NCBI RefSeq assembly: GCF_035555955.1
Contig: NZ_DATMGA010000013.1
Location: 1-64,000 of the forward strand
Reading direction: 5' to 3'
DNA: 64,000 nucleotides
DNA from: Eoetvoesia sp035555955
GTDB taxonomy: Bacteria; Pseudomonadota; Gammaproteobacteria; Burkholderiales; Burkholderiaceae_B
Below the pieces are notes generated by a model, which saw nothing but the letters and a program-made list of their open reading frames with translations, searched no databases and was not told the DNA's origin. How positions within the stretch are numbered: position 1 is the first letter of the stretch; each line of letters starts with the position of its first letter. The position numbers and the translations under genes were made by a program. Positions 24,979-33,306 of this stretch are shown piece after piece.

Positions 24979-25846
24979 TCTCGCGGGCTTCGGCGGGCGT
25001 GGCCGGCTCGAAGCCCAGTTCACGGATAACGCGCACGAAACGCTCGACCAGCATGACGTTGGTGGCCAGCACGCCGTGCTCGTAGTACAGATTGTCTTCA
25101 AGGCCCACGCGGGCGTGGCCGCCCAGCAGCACGGCATGCACGGCGGCGGGCAATTGGGCCTGCCCGATGGCGCTGACGTTGAACACGGTGTCCTGCGGCA
25201 GGTGCTCGACCATCATTTGCAGGATCTTGGGGGTATAAGGCAGCGCTCCCTGGAAGGCATTGACACCCAGCACGATATTGATGAAGTAAGGCGCTTTGTC
25301 CAGCCCCTCTTTGATGGCGCCGCCAACATCCTTGATGATGTCTTCCAGACTGAAGACTTCCCACTCGGGCTTGATGCCGCGCTTCATCATTCCCTGAGCC
25401 AGCTTGCGGATGCGCGACGGCGTCGTGGGCACCAGGATTTCCTTGTCGCCGAACGAGGCGCAAATCGTCTGCGCATCGAGCGTGCACATTTCGGCGCCCG
25501 GCGCCTCCATGCCCTTGAGGCGCTGTTCGAAATTGATTTCCCACAGCCCGTTGTTGAGCTGATGGATCATGTCGCCATTGATGCCGCCGCCCGTGGAGTT
25601 GTTGAGCACGATATCGCACTTGGCGCGGATGAGTTCGTTCATCTGCGCGTACACCTTGGGATCGCAAGTGGCCTCGTCGTCGGCGGCTCGGCGGGCATGC
25701 AGGGCCACGACGCTGGCGCCGGCGTTGTAGCAGCGATAAACATCGTCGGCGATTTCCTGGGGCTGCGTCGGCAAATTGGGATTTTGCTTCTTGCTGGCCA
25801 TCCCGCCCGTGGGGGCGACGGTGACGATGACTTTACGTGCGCTCAT
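24956..25846 (-). CDS. BKACE-family (3-keto-5-aminohexanoate cleavage enzyme-like) protein
   Basis: This 296-residue TIM-barrel protein of the beta-keto acid cleavage family begins RKVIVTVAPTGGMASKKQNP and has LNNSTGGG and GLEDNLYY, the latter holding the zinc-ligand glutamate. Family members use zinc to condense a beta-keto acid with acetyl-CoA, giving acetoacetate and a new CoA ester. The zinc motif near residue 50 normally reads HLHxR; here it is ALHAR, so one of the two histidine ligands is alanine. Its zinc affinity or chemistry may be altered. It lies 145 bp downstream of a flavin hydroxylase gene and is probably in the same operon. Confidence 0.85.
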   Translation of the reverse strand: MSARKVIVTVAPTGGMASKKQNPNLPTQPQEIADDVYRCYNAGASVVALHARRAADDEATCDPKVYAQMNELIRAKCDIVLNNSTGGGINGDMIHQLNNGLWEINFEQRLKGMEAPGAEMCTLDAQTICASFGDKEILVPTTPSRIRKLAQGMMKRGIKPEWEVFSLEDIIKDVGGAIKEGLDKAPYFINIVLGVNAFQGALPYTPKILQMMVEHLPQDTVFNVSAIGQAQLPAAVHAVLLGGHARVGLEDNLYYEHGVLATNVMLVERFVRVIRELGFEPATPAEAREIMGLRPL

Positions 25847-25991
25847 GAGTGTATCTCCTTGGTATGCATGGCTTGGCGACCATGACTCTTGGTTGCCGAC
25901 GGCTTTGCCTGGTTATCGTAGCAATTAATCGCCCATCTGAATAATGGAATAACGCGCCTGGGCTATGAGCGCTATCCATGAATCCGTGTAC

Positions 25992-27140
25992 TTATTCCTG
26001 AGTAGCCGCTTCGGGATGGAGCTGCTCATAGGCCGCCGCCAGCCCCGGATCGCGCTTGCGTATCTCGGCGTGATCGACCCGCCCGGTGCGAGTCATGTAG
26101 CTGTAGGCAAACTCCACGGGTGTCAGGCTGGGAACGAGCTCGTCCATTTTTTCGTACCAGGCGATGCTGGTGTTGGCGGCCGTCCATATTTTTTCCATGG
26201 GCGGCAGGCGCAGCTCTTGAAAACGCTGCAAGGCGGCCGGAATGTCGCCCCGCGTTTCCTTGAAGGCCTTGAAAAGCGCCACCGAATCCTCCATCGCCAG
26301 CCGCGTACCCGAGCCGATGGAAAAGTGCGCGGTGCGCAGGGCGTCGCCCAGCAAAACGATATTGTCCTTGCTCCAGCGTTCGTTCCAGATGACCGGGAAA
26401 TTGCGCCAATACGAATGATTTGAAATGATCGGATGGCCTTCCAGCTCGTTGGCAAATACCTCTTCGCAATACTTGACGGTGTCTTCGGGGCTCATGGTTT
26501 CAAAGCCCGCGCGTTTCCAGGTGGCCTCTTCGACTTCCACCAGAAAAGTGCTCATGTCGGGTTTGTAGCGGTAGTGGTGCGCGCAGAACACGCCAGCGCC
26601 GGTCTCGCGAAAGGTCAGGGTCAGGCTGTTGAAGGCCTTGCTTGTGCCGTACCAGATGAACTTGTTGGGCCGCCAGTCGACGGTGGTGCCGAACACGGCT
26701 TCGTTCTCGCTGCGTATCCAGGACGACGCGCCGTTGGCGCCCACGATCAGATCGGCCTCGCCAAGCTGCTCCAGGTTGTTGATTTCGGTGCCGAACCTGA
26801 TTTCGACCCCCAGCTGCTCGACATAGTCGTACAGCAGGGTCAGCAGTTCCAGGCGGCCAATCGAGGTAAACCCGTTGCCGGCCACCGGCACCCGCGTGTC
26901 GTTGTGGGCAATCGTGATCTCGGGCCAGTTTTCAAGATGCGGCGTCAGGTACTGGTACAAGGTTTCGTCGTCCGCCCTCAGAAACTCCAGCGCCCGGTCG
27001 GAAAACACCACGCCGAACCCGAAGGTCGCGCCGCGCGGGTTCCGCTCGAACACGGTGATTTCGTGCCGCGGATCATGCTGCTTCATGAGCGCCGCAAAAT
27101 ACAGCCCGCCGGGCCCCGCCCCGATAATCTTGATCTTCAT
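25992..27140 (-). CDS. FAD-dependent monooxygenase, similar to N-terminal domain of salicylyl-CoA 5-hydroxylase
   Basis: This 382-residue class A flavoprotein has GAGPGG at residues 7-12 and the marker ATFGFGVVFSDRALEFLR that I associate with salicylyl-CoA 5-hydroxylase and anthraniloyl-CoA monooxygenase. It also shows IVGANGASSWIR at the DG-motif position and NIVLLGDALRTAHFSIGSGTRLAMED as the FAD motif. Unlike the bifunctional relatives it lacks the C-terminal OYE/oxidoreductase half. The ATG at 27140 starts at the conserved IKIIGAG; the longer frame to 27164 adds eight unlikely residues. The substrate is probably a hydroxy- or amino-aryl CoA ester or acid. Coupling with the BKACE gene suggests an unusual lower pathway. 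Confidence 0.8.
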   Translation of the reverse strand: MKIKIIGAGPGGLYFAALMKQHDPRHEITVFERNPRGATFGFGVVFSDRALEFLRADDETLYQYLTPHLENWPEITIAHNDTRVPVAGNGFTSIGRLELLTLLYDYVEQLGVEIRFGTEINNLEQLGEADLIVGANGASSWIRSENEAVFGTTVDWRPNKFIWYGTSKAFNSLTLTFRETGAGVFCAHHYRYKPDMSTFLVEVEEATWKRAGFETMSPEDTVKYCEEVFANELEGHPIISNHSYWRNFPVIWNERWSKDNIVLLGDALRTAHFSIGSGTRLAMEDSVALFKAFKETRGDIPAALQRFQELRLPPMEKIWTAANTSIAWYEKMDELVPSLTPVEFAYSYMTRTGRVDHAEIRKRDPGLAAAYEQLHPEAATQE

Positions 27141-27259
27141 GAGTCCTTCCCGCTCGTCGTGCATGGCTTGCGGCCACCCACGGTTTTATTCAAAAAAGAA
27201 TTCCGGTCAACCGTCATTGCATGATACGCGGCAAACACCGGCCCGAATAATGCTTACCC

Positions 27260-27288
27260 TATATAGTCGTTATGCAGATTCCGTTCAA
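27260..27288 (-). promoter_or_regulatory. Sigma70-type promoter for flavin hydroxylase-BKACE operon
   Basis: On the minus strand, TTGAAC (27288-27283), a 17-bp spacer and TATATA (27265-27260) lie 120 bp upstream of the hydroxylase start. Confidence 0.5.
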
Positions 27289-27340
27289 GCTAAAGCCTTG
27301 GTATGCGTATTTACGCCAACAGCCATTCGAAGCGCCCATG

Positions 27341-27362
27341 AAAAAAGGCGGCTTGCGCCGCC
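27341..27362 (-). terminator. Rho-independent terminator after binding-protein gene
   Basis: On the minus strand, GGCGGC-GCAA-GCCGCC is followed by TTTTTT, 25 bp after the stop of the binding-protein gene. It is a textbook intrinsic terminator and separates this transcript from the hydroxylase-BKACE operon. Confidence 0.85.
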
Positions 27363-27387
27363 CCTTTCTCCAGCCCGAACCCTGACC

Positions 27388-28557
27388 TTACTTCAGGGGG
27401 CAGGCTCCCACGTAGACATCCTGCCTATCCTTCAACGGCGTGGCGACGTACTGGGGAACGATCTTGTCGCCTTGCCTCACGTATTTGAAGGCGTAGTAAT
27501 TTTGTATGGGCATGTTGTTGCGATTGAACTTGAACGGCCCGCGCACCGACTCGAAGCTTTCGCCCGCGGCCTTGACCGCCGCCGCCAGCTTCGCCTTGTC
27601 GTGAAGGTCCGGGCCCATCGCGCCAAAAGCCGTCTTCAGGATATTGGCGGCATCGTACCCGGCCGCCGCGTAATAGCTGGGCAGGCGCTTGTATTTCTGC
27701 TGGAAGGCGGCGACGAATTTCTTATTGGCGGGATTGTCCAGCGCGGCATCCCACATAGCCCCCGCCGTAACCCCGACCGCCGCGTCGCCGATGGCGGGCA
27801 AGGTGGTCGGGTCTACCATGAACACCGAAAACACAGGCATTGCGGGCAGGACGCCGGCCTGCTTCAACTGCTTGGCAAAGTTTATGCCCATGCCGCCCGG
27901 GTAGAACACGAAAACCGCGTCCGGCTTGTCGGCCTGGATCTGGGTGATTTCCGTTGAATAGTCCGCTTGGCCGATCTGGGTATAGACCTCGTCGACCACC
28001 TTGCCCTTGTAGAAGCGCTTGAAGCCGGTCAGCATGTCCTTGCCCGCCTGGTAATTGGGCGCACCCAGGAACACCCTTTTATAGCCTTGTTCCTGCGCCA
28101 GTTTTCCCATGGCCTCGGACGGCCCGTCGGACTGCCAGGCCGCCACGAACAGGTTGGGCGAACATTGGGCGCCGGCAATGCTCGCGGGCCCGGCGTTGGT
28201 GGCAATGGCGACCGTTCCCGACTCGACGATGCGCGGCCGGGCCGCCATGAGGACATTGGTGGCGCTTAGCCCGACGATGGCATCGACACGATCCCTTTCA
28301 ATGAACTTGCGGGTGATCTGCGCACCCAACTCGGGCTTGATCTGGTCGTCCTCCTTGAGCACGGTGACGGGTTCGCCGCCCATCTTGCCGCCCGCCATCT
28401 CGACGCCCAGCATGAAGCCGTCGTATTGATCCTGGCCCAGCACGCCCTGGGGACCCGACAACGGGCCCATGAAACCGATCTTCACCTCGGCCAACGCGCC
28501 CTGCGACGCCAACACCATCAGACCCGCAAGCAGGCTTGCCGCATGGGTTCTCCTCAT
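27388..28557 (-). CDS. Liv-type substrate-binding protein (orphan)
   Basis: This 389-residue protein has a Sec signal ending GALAEV, then KIGFMGPLSGPQGVLGQDQYDGF. It belongs to the same subfamily as the proteins at 28761 and 42276: all share GQDxxDGF near the N-terminus, the VRGxFKFxxNNxPIQ block and a Cys three or four residues from the C-terminus. It has its own promoter (28657-28684) whose -35, following bases and -10 match those of the LivHMGF operon at 34323-37714, suggesting that it serves that transporter. It is terminated by the hairpin at 27341. Confidence 0.9.
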   Translation of the reverse strand: MRRTHAASLLAGLMVLASQGALAEVKIGFMGPLSGPQGVLGQDQYDGFMLGVEMAGGKMGGEPVTVLKEDDQIKPELGAQITRKFIERDRVDAIVGLSATNVLMAARPRIVESGTVAIATNAGPASIAGAQCSPNLFVAAWQSDGPSEAMGKLAQEQGYKRVFLGAPNYQAGKDMLTGFKRFYKGKVVDEVYTQIGQADYSTEITQIQADKPDAVFVFYPGGMGINFAKQLKQAGVLPAMPVFSVFMVDPTTLPAIGDAAVGVTAGAMWDAALDNPANKKFVAAFQQKYKRLPSYYAAAGYDAANILKTAFGAMGPDLHDKAKLAAAVKAAGESFESVRGPFKFNRNNMPIQNYYAFKYVRQGDKIVPQYVATPLKDRQDVYVGACPLK

Positions 28558-28656
28558 GACTCAGCTCCTTGTATGATTTTTCTGAAAACGGCCAGCCGGC
28601 GCGGGGCGCGGGGGTTGCGCCCTGCTCCGCCGAACTGCGCCAAACATCAGCCTTTC

Positions 28657-28684
28657 ATGCTAAAGAGAGCAGATATCAAGTCAA
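28657..28684 (-). promoter_or_regulatory. Promoter module shared with LivHMGF set 2 (copy 1)
   Basis: On the minus strand, TTGACT (28684-28679), 16 bp, TAGCAT (28662-28657). The surrounding sequence TTATTGACTTGA-N11-TTTAGCATG is repeated with only one change (TTTAGTATG) and the same N11 spacing upstream of livH at 37810-37837. The predicted 5' untranslated region is about 90 nt in both cases. Confidence 0.6.
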
Positions 28685-28760
28685 TAAAAATCCGGATATA
28701 ACAGTTAACCGGCATTTGAATAACCGGGCTGGCGGCGGTGCCGCGCCGCCGCACACGGCT

Positions 28761-29936
28761 CTAGGACATGGTGCACTGCTTCGCGTAGGGATCCGCGTAG
28801 TCCTTCAAGACATCGGGGGCGACCATCTCGTAGGCGATGTGGCCCGCCGCGTCCTTGGCGATGCGGAAGATGTGATAGCTTTGCACCGGGTAGTTGTTGT
28901 TGCCGAAGCGGAATGCCCCGCGCACGGAATCGAACTTGGCGCTCTTGATGGCTTTGGAAAGCGCCTTGTGGTCCGATACCTTGCCGTCCAAGGAGGCAAT
29001 CGCGGCATTGAGCATGACGGCCGCGTCGTAGCTGAACGCCGCATAGGCCGACGGCGAACGCTTGTACTTGGCCTTGAACGCCGCCACGAACTGGCGCGAC
29101 TGCGCATTGGCCATGCCCGGCGTCCAGGTGTCGCCCGCCACGGCGCCGACGGCGGCATCGCCCATGGCGTCGGCCGACGCCCCTTCGATCGAGTTCGCGG
29201 AATAAAGCGGATATTTTTCGCCAAGCCCCGCCTGCTTGTACTGGCGCACAAAACTCACGGCCAAGGCGCCCGGATAGAAAATGAAAACGGCTTCTGGCTT
29301 GGAGGCGTTGACTTGCGTGAGCTCCGCCGAGAAATCCAGCTGGCTCAGCGGCGTGTAGATTTCGTTGACGACTTCGCCTTTGTAGGCCCGTTTGAGCCCC
29401 GCTATCTTGTCCTTGCCGCCCACGAAGTTGGGCGTAAGCGTGCTGATGCGCTTGAATCCTTTGTCGTTCATGTACTTGCCCACGGCTTCGGCCGGCACAT
29501 CGCTTTGCCATGACGTAATGAACAGATTCGGCTTGCACTGCGCGCCGGCCGTGGGCGACGGGCCCGACACCGTGCCCACGAAGGGCACGTCGGTATTGGC
29601 GATCTTGGGCTGCAGCGACATCAGGATATTGGCGAAGGTCAGTCCGACCACCACATCGACCTTCTCGCGCTCGAGCAGCTTGGACAAGGAATTCTGCGCC
29701 ACCTCGGGCTTTTGCTGATCGTCCTCGACAAGCACCGTTGCTTTCACGCCTCCGAGCTTGCCCGAGAACTGCTCGACCGCCAGGTTGAACCCGTCCAGCT
29801 GGTCCTGCCCCACGGCGGCGGACGGCCCCGACAACGTACCCAGAAAACCCACCTTGACGTCGGCCGCCGCCATCGACGGCCATGCGGACGCCAGCATCAA
29901 CGCCACGGTCGCAAAACCAAATTCCTTATTCATCAT
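28761..29936 (-). CDS. Liv-type substrate-binding protein, last gene of the HIBADH-VOC-YCII-FAH operon
   Basis: This 391-residue protein has a Sec signal ending SMAAADV, then KVGFLGTLSGPSAAVGQDQLDGF. It is a paralogue of the proteins at 27388 and 42276. Two adjacent ATGs (29936 and 29933) follow a GGGGGA ribosome-binding site; I use the first. It starts 43 bp after the FAH stop, so it is probably the last gene of the operon that begins at 33215. Its ligand is probably the aromatic or dioic compound degraded by that operon. The 202-bp gap after it (28558-28760) holds GC-rich dyads at about 28731-28750 but no gene. Confidence 0.9.
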   Translation of the reverse strand: MMNKEFGFATVALMLASAWPSMAAADVKVGFLGTLSGPSAAVGQDQLDGFNLAVEQFSGKLGGVKATVLVEDDQQKPEVAQNSLSKLLEREKVDVVVGLTFANILMSLQPKIANTDVPFVGTVSGPSPTAGAQCKPNLFITSWQSDVPAEAVGKYMNDKGFKRISTLTPNFVGGKDKIAGLKRAYKGEVVNEIYTPLSQLDFSAELTQVNASKPEAVFIFYPGALAVSFVRQYKQAGLGEKYPLYSANSIEGASADAMGDAAVGAVAGDTWTPGMANAQSRQFVAAFKAKYKRSPSAYAAFSYDAAVMLNAAIASLDGKVSDHKALSKAIKSAKFDSVRGAFRFGNNNYPVQSYHIFRIAKDAAGHIAYEMVAPDVLKDYADPYAKQCTMS

Positions 29937-29979
29937 TTTGTCCCCCTTTTCGTTTTCGTATGAAACTGATTGATGTTGC

Positions 29980-30921
29980 TCAGACAATGCGGGTTTCCAG
30001 CACACCCAGGCCATGGATGCCCACTTTCACAACATCGCCGCGTTTGAGAAACACGCCGGATTCCATGCCCACCCCAGCAGGCGTGCCGGTAAGCAATATG
30101 TCGCCAGGCAGCAAGTCGAGCCGGTGGCTTAAATAGCTGATCTGATCGGCCACGCCATACATGTGATTGCTGGTGTTCGAATCCTGCTTGAGTTCACCAT
30201 TGAGCCAAAGCCGGATGCCCAGGTTCTCGGGCGAGCCGACGAATTCCGCCGGGGTGATCCAGGGCCCCATGGGGCAAGAGCCCGTGAAGCATTTATGGCC
30301 TATCCAGTCGAACCGGAACGGCGAGCTGGCGTCGACCTTGTCGCGCTTCAGGTTGTCGCGAGCCGACAGGTCGTTTGCGCAGGAATACCCCGCCACATGG
30401 TCCAGCGCCTGTTCAACCGGGACCCGCGATGCCCGCCGGCCAATGACCACGGCCAGCTCGGCCTCCCAGTCCAGCATGTGCGTGTGCTCGGGATAGGGCA
30501 CGCCCTGTCCATGGCCGGCCAGCGTCGCCTGCCCGGCCTTGATGAAGTGCCAGGGCGCGATGCCCTCCGACTTGGGGTCCAGCACCAGTTTCATATTGAG
30601 CGCGCGGCCCATGGCCTCGACGTGATCCCGGTAATTGGCGCCGGCCGCGTAGATGGTGCCGCAACGGGTCTGTGGCGACAGGAACTGGATGCCGGAGGAC
30701 TCCAGCGCCGCGGCATCGCGGGCGCCTGCCGCAATATCGGCCGCCAGCCGGCCAAGAACCTTGCGGGCTTCGTCCCAATCCAGCAGCAAGTCGTCGACGC
30801 AGCGCCAATGCGCATGATCGGGCCCCAGCAGGCGCCGCAGATCGTACAAGGCTTCATTGACTGCAATGCCTGGGCGCGCGCCGCCCCCACGCTCACGATA
30901 CGTGAACATCCGATACATCAT
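29980..30921 (-). CDS. Fumarylacetoacetate hydrolase family protein
   Basis: This 313-residue FAH-fold enzyme has metal-ligand motifs LDWEAELAVVIG (paired glutamates) and CANDLSARD (aspartate), plus KCFTGSCPMGPW and LTGTPAGVG. It is longer than the first FAH protein (2276) by an N-terminal domain. It fits hydrolases or isomerases that process ring-cleavage products, for example 2-hydroxymuconate-type or fumarylpyruvate-type acids. MM starts at 30921 after AGGAATTCTTCC. It is 20 bp from the YCII gene, within one operon. The specific reaction is not resolved. Confidence 0.87.
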   Translation of the reverse strand: MMYRMFTYRERGGGARPGIAVNEALYDLRRLLGPDHAHWRCVDDLLLDWDEARKVLGRLAADIAAGARDAAALESSGIQFLSPQTRCGTIYAAGANYRDHVEAMGRALNMKLVLDPKSEGIAPWHFIKAGQATLAGHGQGVPYPEHTHMLDWEAELAVVIGRRASRVPVEQALDHVAGYSCANDLSARDNLKRDKVDASSPFRFDWIGHKCFTGSCPMGPWITPAEFVGSPENLGIRLWLNGELKQDSNTSNHMYGVADQISYLSHRLDLLPGDILLTGTPAGVGMESGVFLKRGDVVKVGIHGLGVLETRIV

Positions 30922-30940
30922 AGGAAGAATTCCTGTCAGG

Positions 30941-31318
30941 TTAACGAAGCAGATAGGACTGGTCGGAGAAACGCAGCGACACGGTGACGCCGCCCTCCAT
31001 CAATACCCATTTCTTGATTTCGACCGTGTAAACGCCTTCACGGATGAACGGATCGCCGGCGAGAATCTCGCGCACCTCGGACTCGGAGGCAGCGCGAAAA
31101 ATAGACATGCCCCCCAAGGCGCCAGGCGTCCCGCCTTCGCCGACGAACGGCCCGGAGGCGAACAATTCGCCACGCTGCTCGCATTGAGCCGCCCACTGGA
31201 GATGCGGCGTCAGCACTTCGGTGAACCGGGAAAGATCCGCGGGAACCCGCAAGGCCACGAACAGCGGCTTGCCCAGCATCCTGGCCATCATGGCTTGAGC
31301 ATCGACGGGAAGACTCAT
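30941..31318 (-). CDS. YCII-related small protein
   Basis: This 125-residue protein has a YCII-like ferredoxin-fold domain (residues about 20-110): PLFVALRVPADLSRF, a GPFVGEGGTPGALGGMSIF loop and DPFIREGVYTVEIKKW. YCII proteins keep a His-Asp pair in a cavity and are suspected dehalogenases, isomerases or lactonases; here the DPF aspartate is present. The ATG at 31318 lies one base after the VOC stop codon, with GAGGAG in the preceding gene, so translation is coupled. YCII proteins recur next to extradiol dioxygenases, for example with muconolactone-isomerase-like roles. The function is unproved. Confidence 0.75.
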   Translation of the reverse strand: MSLPVDAQAMMARMLGKPLFVALRVPADLSRFTEVLTPHLQWAAQCEQRGELFASGPFVGEGGTPGALGGMSIFRAASESEVREILAGDPFIREGVYTVEIKKWVLMEGGVTVSLRFSDQSYLLR

Positions 31319-31319
31319 G

Positions 31320-32240
31320 TCAAGGCTCCTCGAAATTGACAATGAAATCGGGCGGCGGCGGCGAGCTGGCCCAAACGGCGGTCAGTTCGTCGGGCGGCAC
31401 ATTGAACGGCACCCAGCCGCTGTCGTCTTCCGGGATGACGTCGATATCCCAGAAATACTCGGCCAGACTGCCCCAGGGATCGCGGATGTAATGGAAATAA
31501 TTCGAACCGGCCACATGGCGGCCCAACCCGAACCCGTCCTTATAGCCCGCGCGCAGCAACGTCTGGGCTCCGACCTCGATTTCGTCCAGATCCGACACTT
31601 CGAAGCTCATGTGATGCAAGCCGGTATGCGTGCTTTTGGCAAGCCCCACCACGTGGTGATCTCCACCGCCCGAGCCGCGCAAAAAGGCAATGAGGTCGAA
31701 GGCCCGGTCTGAAACCTTCATACCCAGCACATCGGTATAGAACGCCACCGACGCATCGACATCTGGCGTGAATTTGATGAGATGCCCAAGACGCAGCGGC
31801 ACCGCCTTCTTGTGGCGGGTGGCGGGCACGCAGGCCCGTCCGACCCGGCGGTATCGGCCATGGGCGTTGATCTCGGGCGGCAGGCTGCCCGTTGCGGGGG
31901 CCGGCTCGGCCACCTGCACATTGAGCCAGTCGCCATGCGGATCCTGGAACCAGATGCCGCCGAAAGGTACATCGAAAGGCGGCGAAGCAACCGGAACCGC
32001 CGACTTCTCCAGCCTGCGCCGAAGTTCGGCCATGCCGGATTCGTTGGTGCCCAACGAGACATAGGCCAGCTTCTTTTTGGTGCCGGGCATGAGCCGAACC
32101 TGATCCTGCGCCCGGCCGGGACAGCGGAACACCAAGTCGCTGCCGGAGGCACGCGCCTGCAATCCGAACAACTCGTAGAAGGCGCGCCCCACTTCCAGAT
32201 CCGGAACGACGATGCCGACATGCAAAAGCGAACGTATCAT
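31320..32240 (-). CDS. VOC-family extradiol dioxygenase-like protein
   Basis: This 306-residue two-module VOC protein has putative metal ligands in the second module: H153 (RLGHLIKF), H209 or H210 (LHHMSFE) and E261 (AEYFWD). The arrangement is that of type I extradiol dioxygenases such as catechol 2,3-dioxygenase or 2,3-dihydroxybiphenyl dioxygenase. The ATG at 32240 opens the family N-terminus MIRSLLHVGIVVPDL; the frame to 32267 only adds nine residues. It shares its operon with HIBADH-like, YCII and FAH genes, which supports ring cleavage followed by fragment processing. Confidence 0.82.
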   Translation of the reverse strand: MIRSLLHVGIVVPDLEVGRAFYELFGLQARASGSDLVFRCPGRAQDQVRLMPGTKKKLAYVSLGTNESGMAELRRRLEKSAVPVASPPFDVPFGGIWFQDPHGDWLNVQVAEPAPATGSLPPEINAHGRYRRVGRACVPATRHKKAVPLRLGHLIKFTPDVDASVAFYTDVLGMKVSDRAFDLIAFLRGSGGGDHHVVGLAKSTHTGLHHMSFEVSDLDEIEVGAQTLLRAGYKDGFGLGRHVAGSNYFHYIRDPWGSLAEYFWDIDVIPEDDSGWVPFNVPPDELTAVWASSPPPPDFIVNFEEP

Positions 32241-32330
32241 GACTACCCTTTCAATGACTTGATGCAAAGCGTGTCGCAGAGGCCGCGCAACGTGCCAGGC
32301 CGCCGCGCATGGCTTCAGCGGAATAAAAAT

Positions 32331-33215
32331 TCAAGACCTGGAATCGGCCTCGATGAGCTTGATCACCGCCGCGATATCCTCGCCGCCCATGCCGCTGGCA
32401 AGCGCGCGTTCGAAGTACGGCGTGGAAACCGAGAACAAGGGCGTTGCGCAGCCCAGCTCGTCGGCCATGGCGCGGCCCAGCTTCAGGTATTTTTCCAGCG
32501 TGTTGAACGGTCCCGGCGCCGGCGAGAATTTCCGGGCGGCCATCAGCGGCGCCCTCACACCGAACATGGCGGAGCCGCCCGCCCCTTTCTGGATGACCTC
32601 GGCGACCAATTGCGGATCGAAGCCCGCCCGGACGCCAAGGTTCATAGCCTCGGCCGCGGCCAGGGTATGGATGGACAACAGATAATTGGCGATGAGCTTC
32701 ATGGCGACGGCGGAACCATATTCGCCCAATTGGAAAACGGCGGGAGTAATGGCTTCGAGCAACGGCAGACACGACTGGAACACCTTGGGGTCGCCGCCGG
32801 CGTAGATGGCGGCCTTGCGGCTGACCACCATGGGCGGGGAACCGCTGATCTCGGCCTCCAGAGCCCGCGCCCCCTTGGCGGCGATCTTGGCCGCCTGCTC
32901 CAGCTTGAAGGCCTTTCGGTAGGTGCCCATCTCGATCACGGTATGGTCGTCGGTAAGCACCTGCAATATGCCGTCGCGGCCCTCCAGGACTTCGAGTTCG
33001 GCGTCTTCGCCGGGCAGGCACAGCAAAATCACCGAGGCCGCGCGAGCCACCTCTGCGGGCGACTCCAGGGCCTTGCCGCCCTGGCGCACGAACTCTTCGC
33101 GGTCATGGCGCCGAAAACCCACTACCGGGAAGCCCGCCTGCATAAGATTGACGGCAACCGGCAGGCCGAGCTGCCCGATGCCTATCATCCCCACGGTTTG
33201 ATTCTGTCTGGCCAC
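32331..33215 (-). CDS. 3-hydroxyisobutyrate dehydrogenase-family (beta-hydroxyacid) dehydrogenase
   Basis: This 294-residue NAD(P)-dependent dehydrogenase has the Rossmann motif GMIGIGQLGLPVAVNL, the substrate segment EISGSPPMV where many relatives have DAPVSGG, and the catalytic lysine in AMKLIANYL. The family oxidises beta-hydroxy acids or reduces the semialdehydes. A GTG start at 33215 is chosen because GGAGG lies five bases before it; an ATG-started frame to 33278 would run back over the operator. It is the first gene of a minus-strand operon with VOC, YCII, FAH and binding-protein genes. Confidence 0.82.
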   Translation of the reverse strand: MARQNQTVGMIGIGQLGLPVAVNLMQAGFPVVGFRRHDREEFVRQGGKALESPAEVARAASVILLCLPGEDAELEVLEGRDGILQVLTDDHTVIEMGTYRKAFKLEQAAKIAAKGARALEAEISGSPPMVVSRKAAIYAGGDPKVFQSCLPLLEAITPAVFQLGEYGSAVAMKLIANYLLSIHTLAAAEAMNLGVRAGFDPQLVAEVIQKGAGGSAMFGVRAPLMAARKFSPAPGPFNTLEKYLKLGRAMADELGCATPLFSVSTPYFERALASGMGGEDIAAVIKLIEADSRS

Positions 33216-33280
33216 AAAACCTCCTGCGCGATCTGTTTTTTCAATTCTATCGAGCACGCCATCGTTAAACCATGGCAATT

Positions 33281-33302
33281 CATTAATAACAATGTATTAA
33301 TG
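33281..33302. promoter_or_regulatory. 22-bp perfect inverted repeat, probable LysR operator
   Basis: CATTAATA-ACAATG-TATTAATG has perfect 8-bp arms. It lies in the 91-bp gap between the LysR gene end (33307) and the first structural gene (33215), 66 bp upstream of the latter. The location is right for an activator site, and the LysR protein encoded at 33307-34215 is the natural candidate. Confidence 0.65.
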
Positions 33303-33306
33303 AGAT

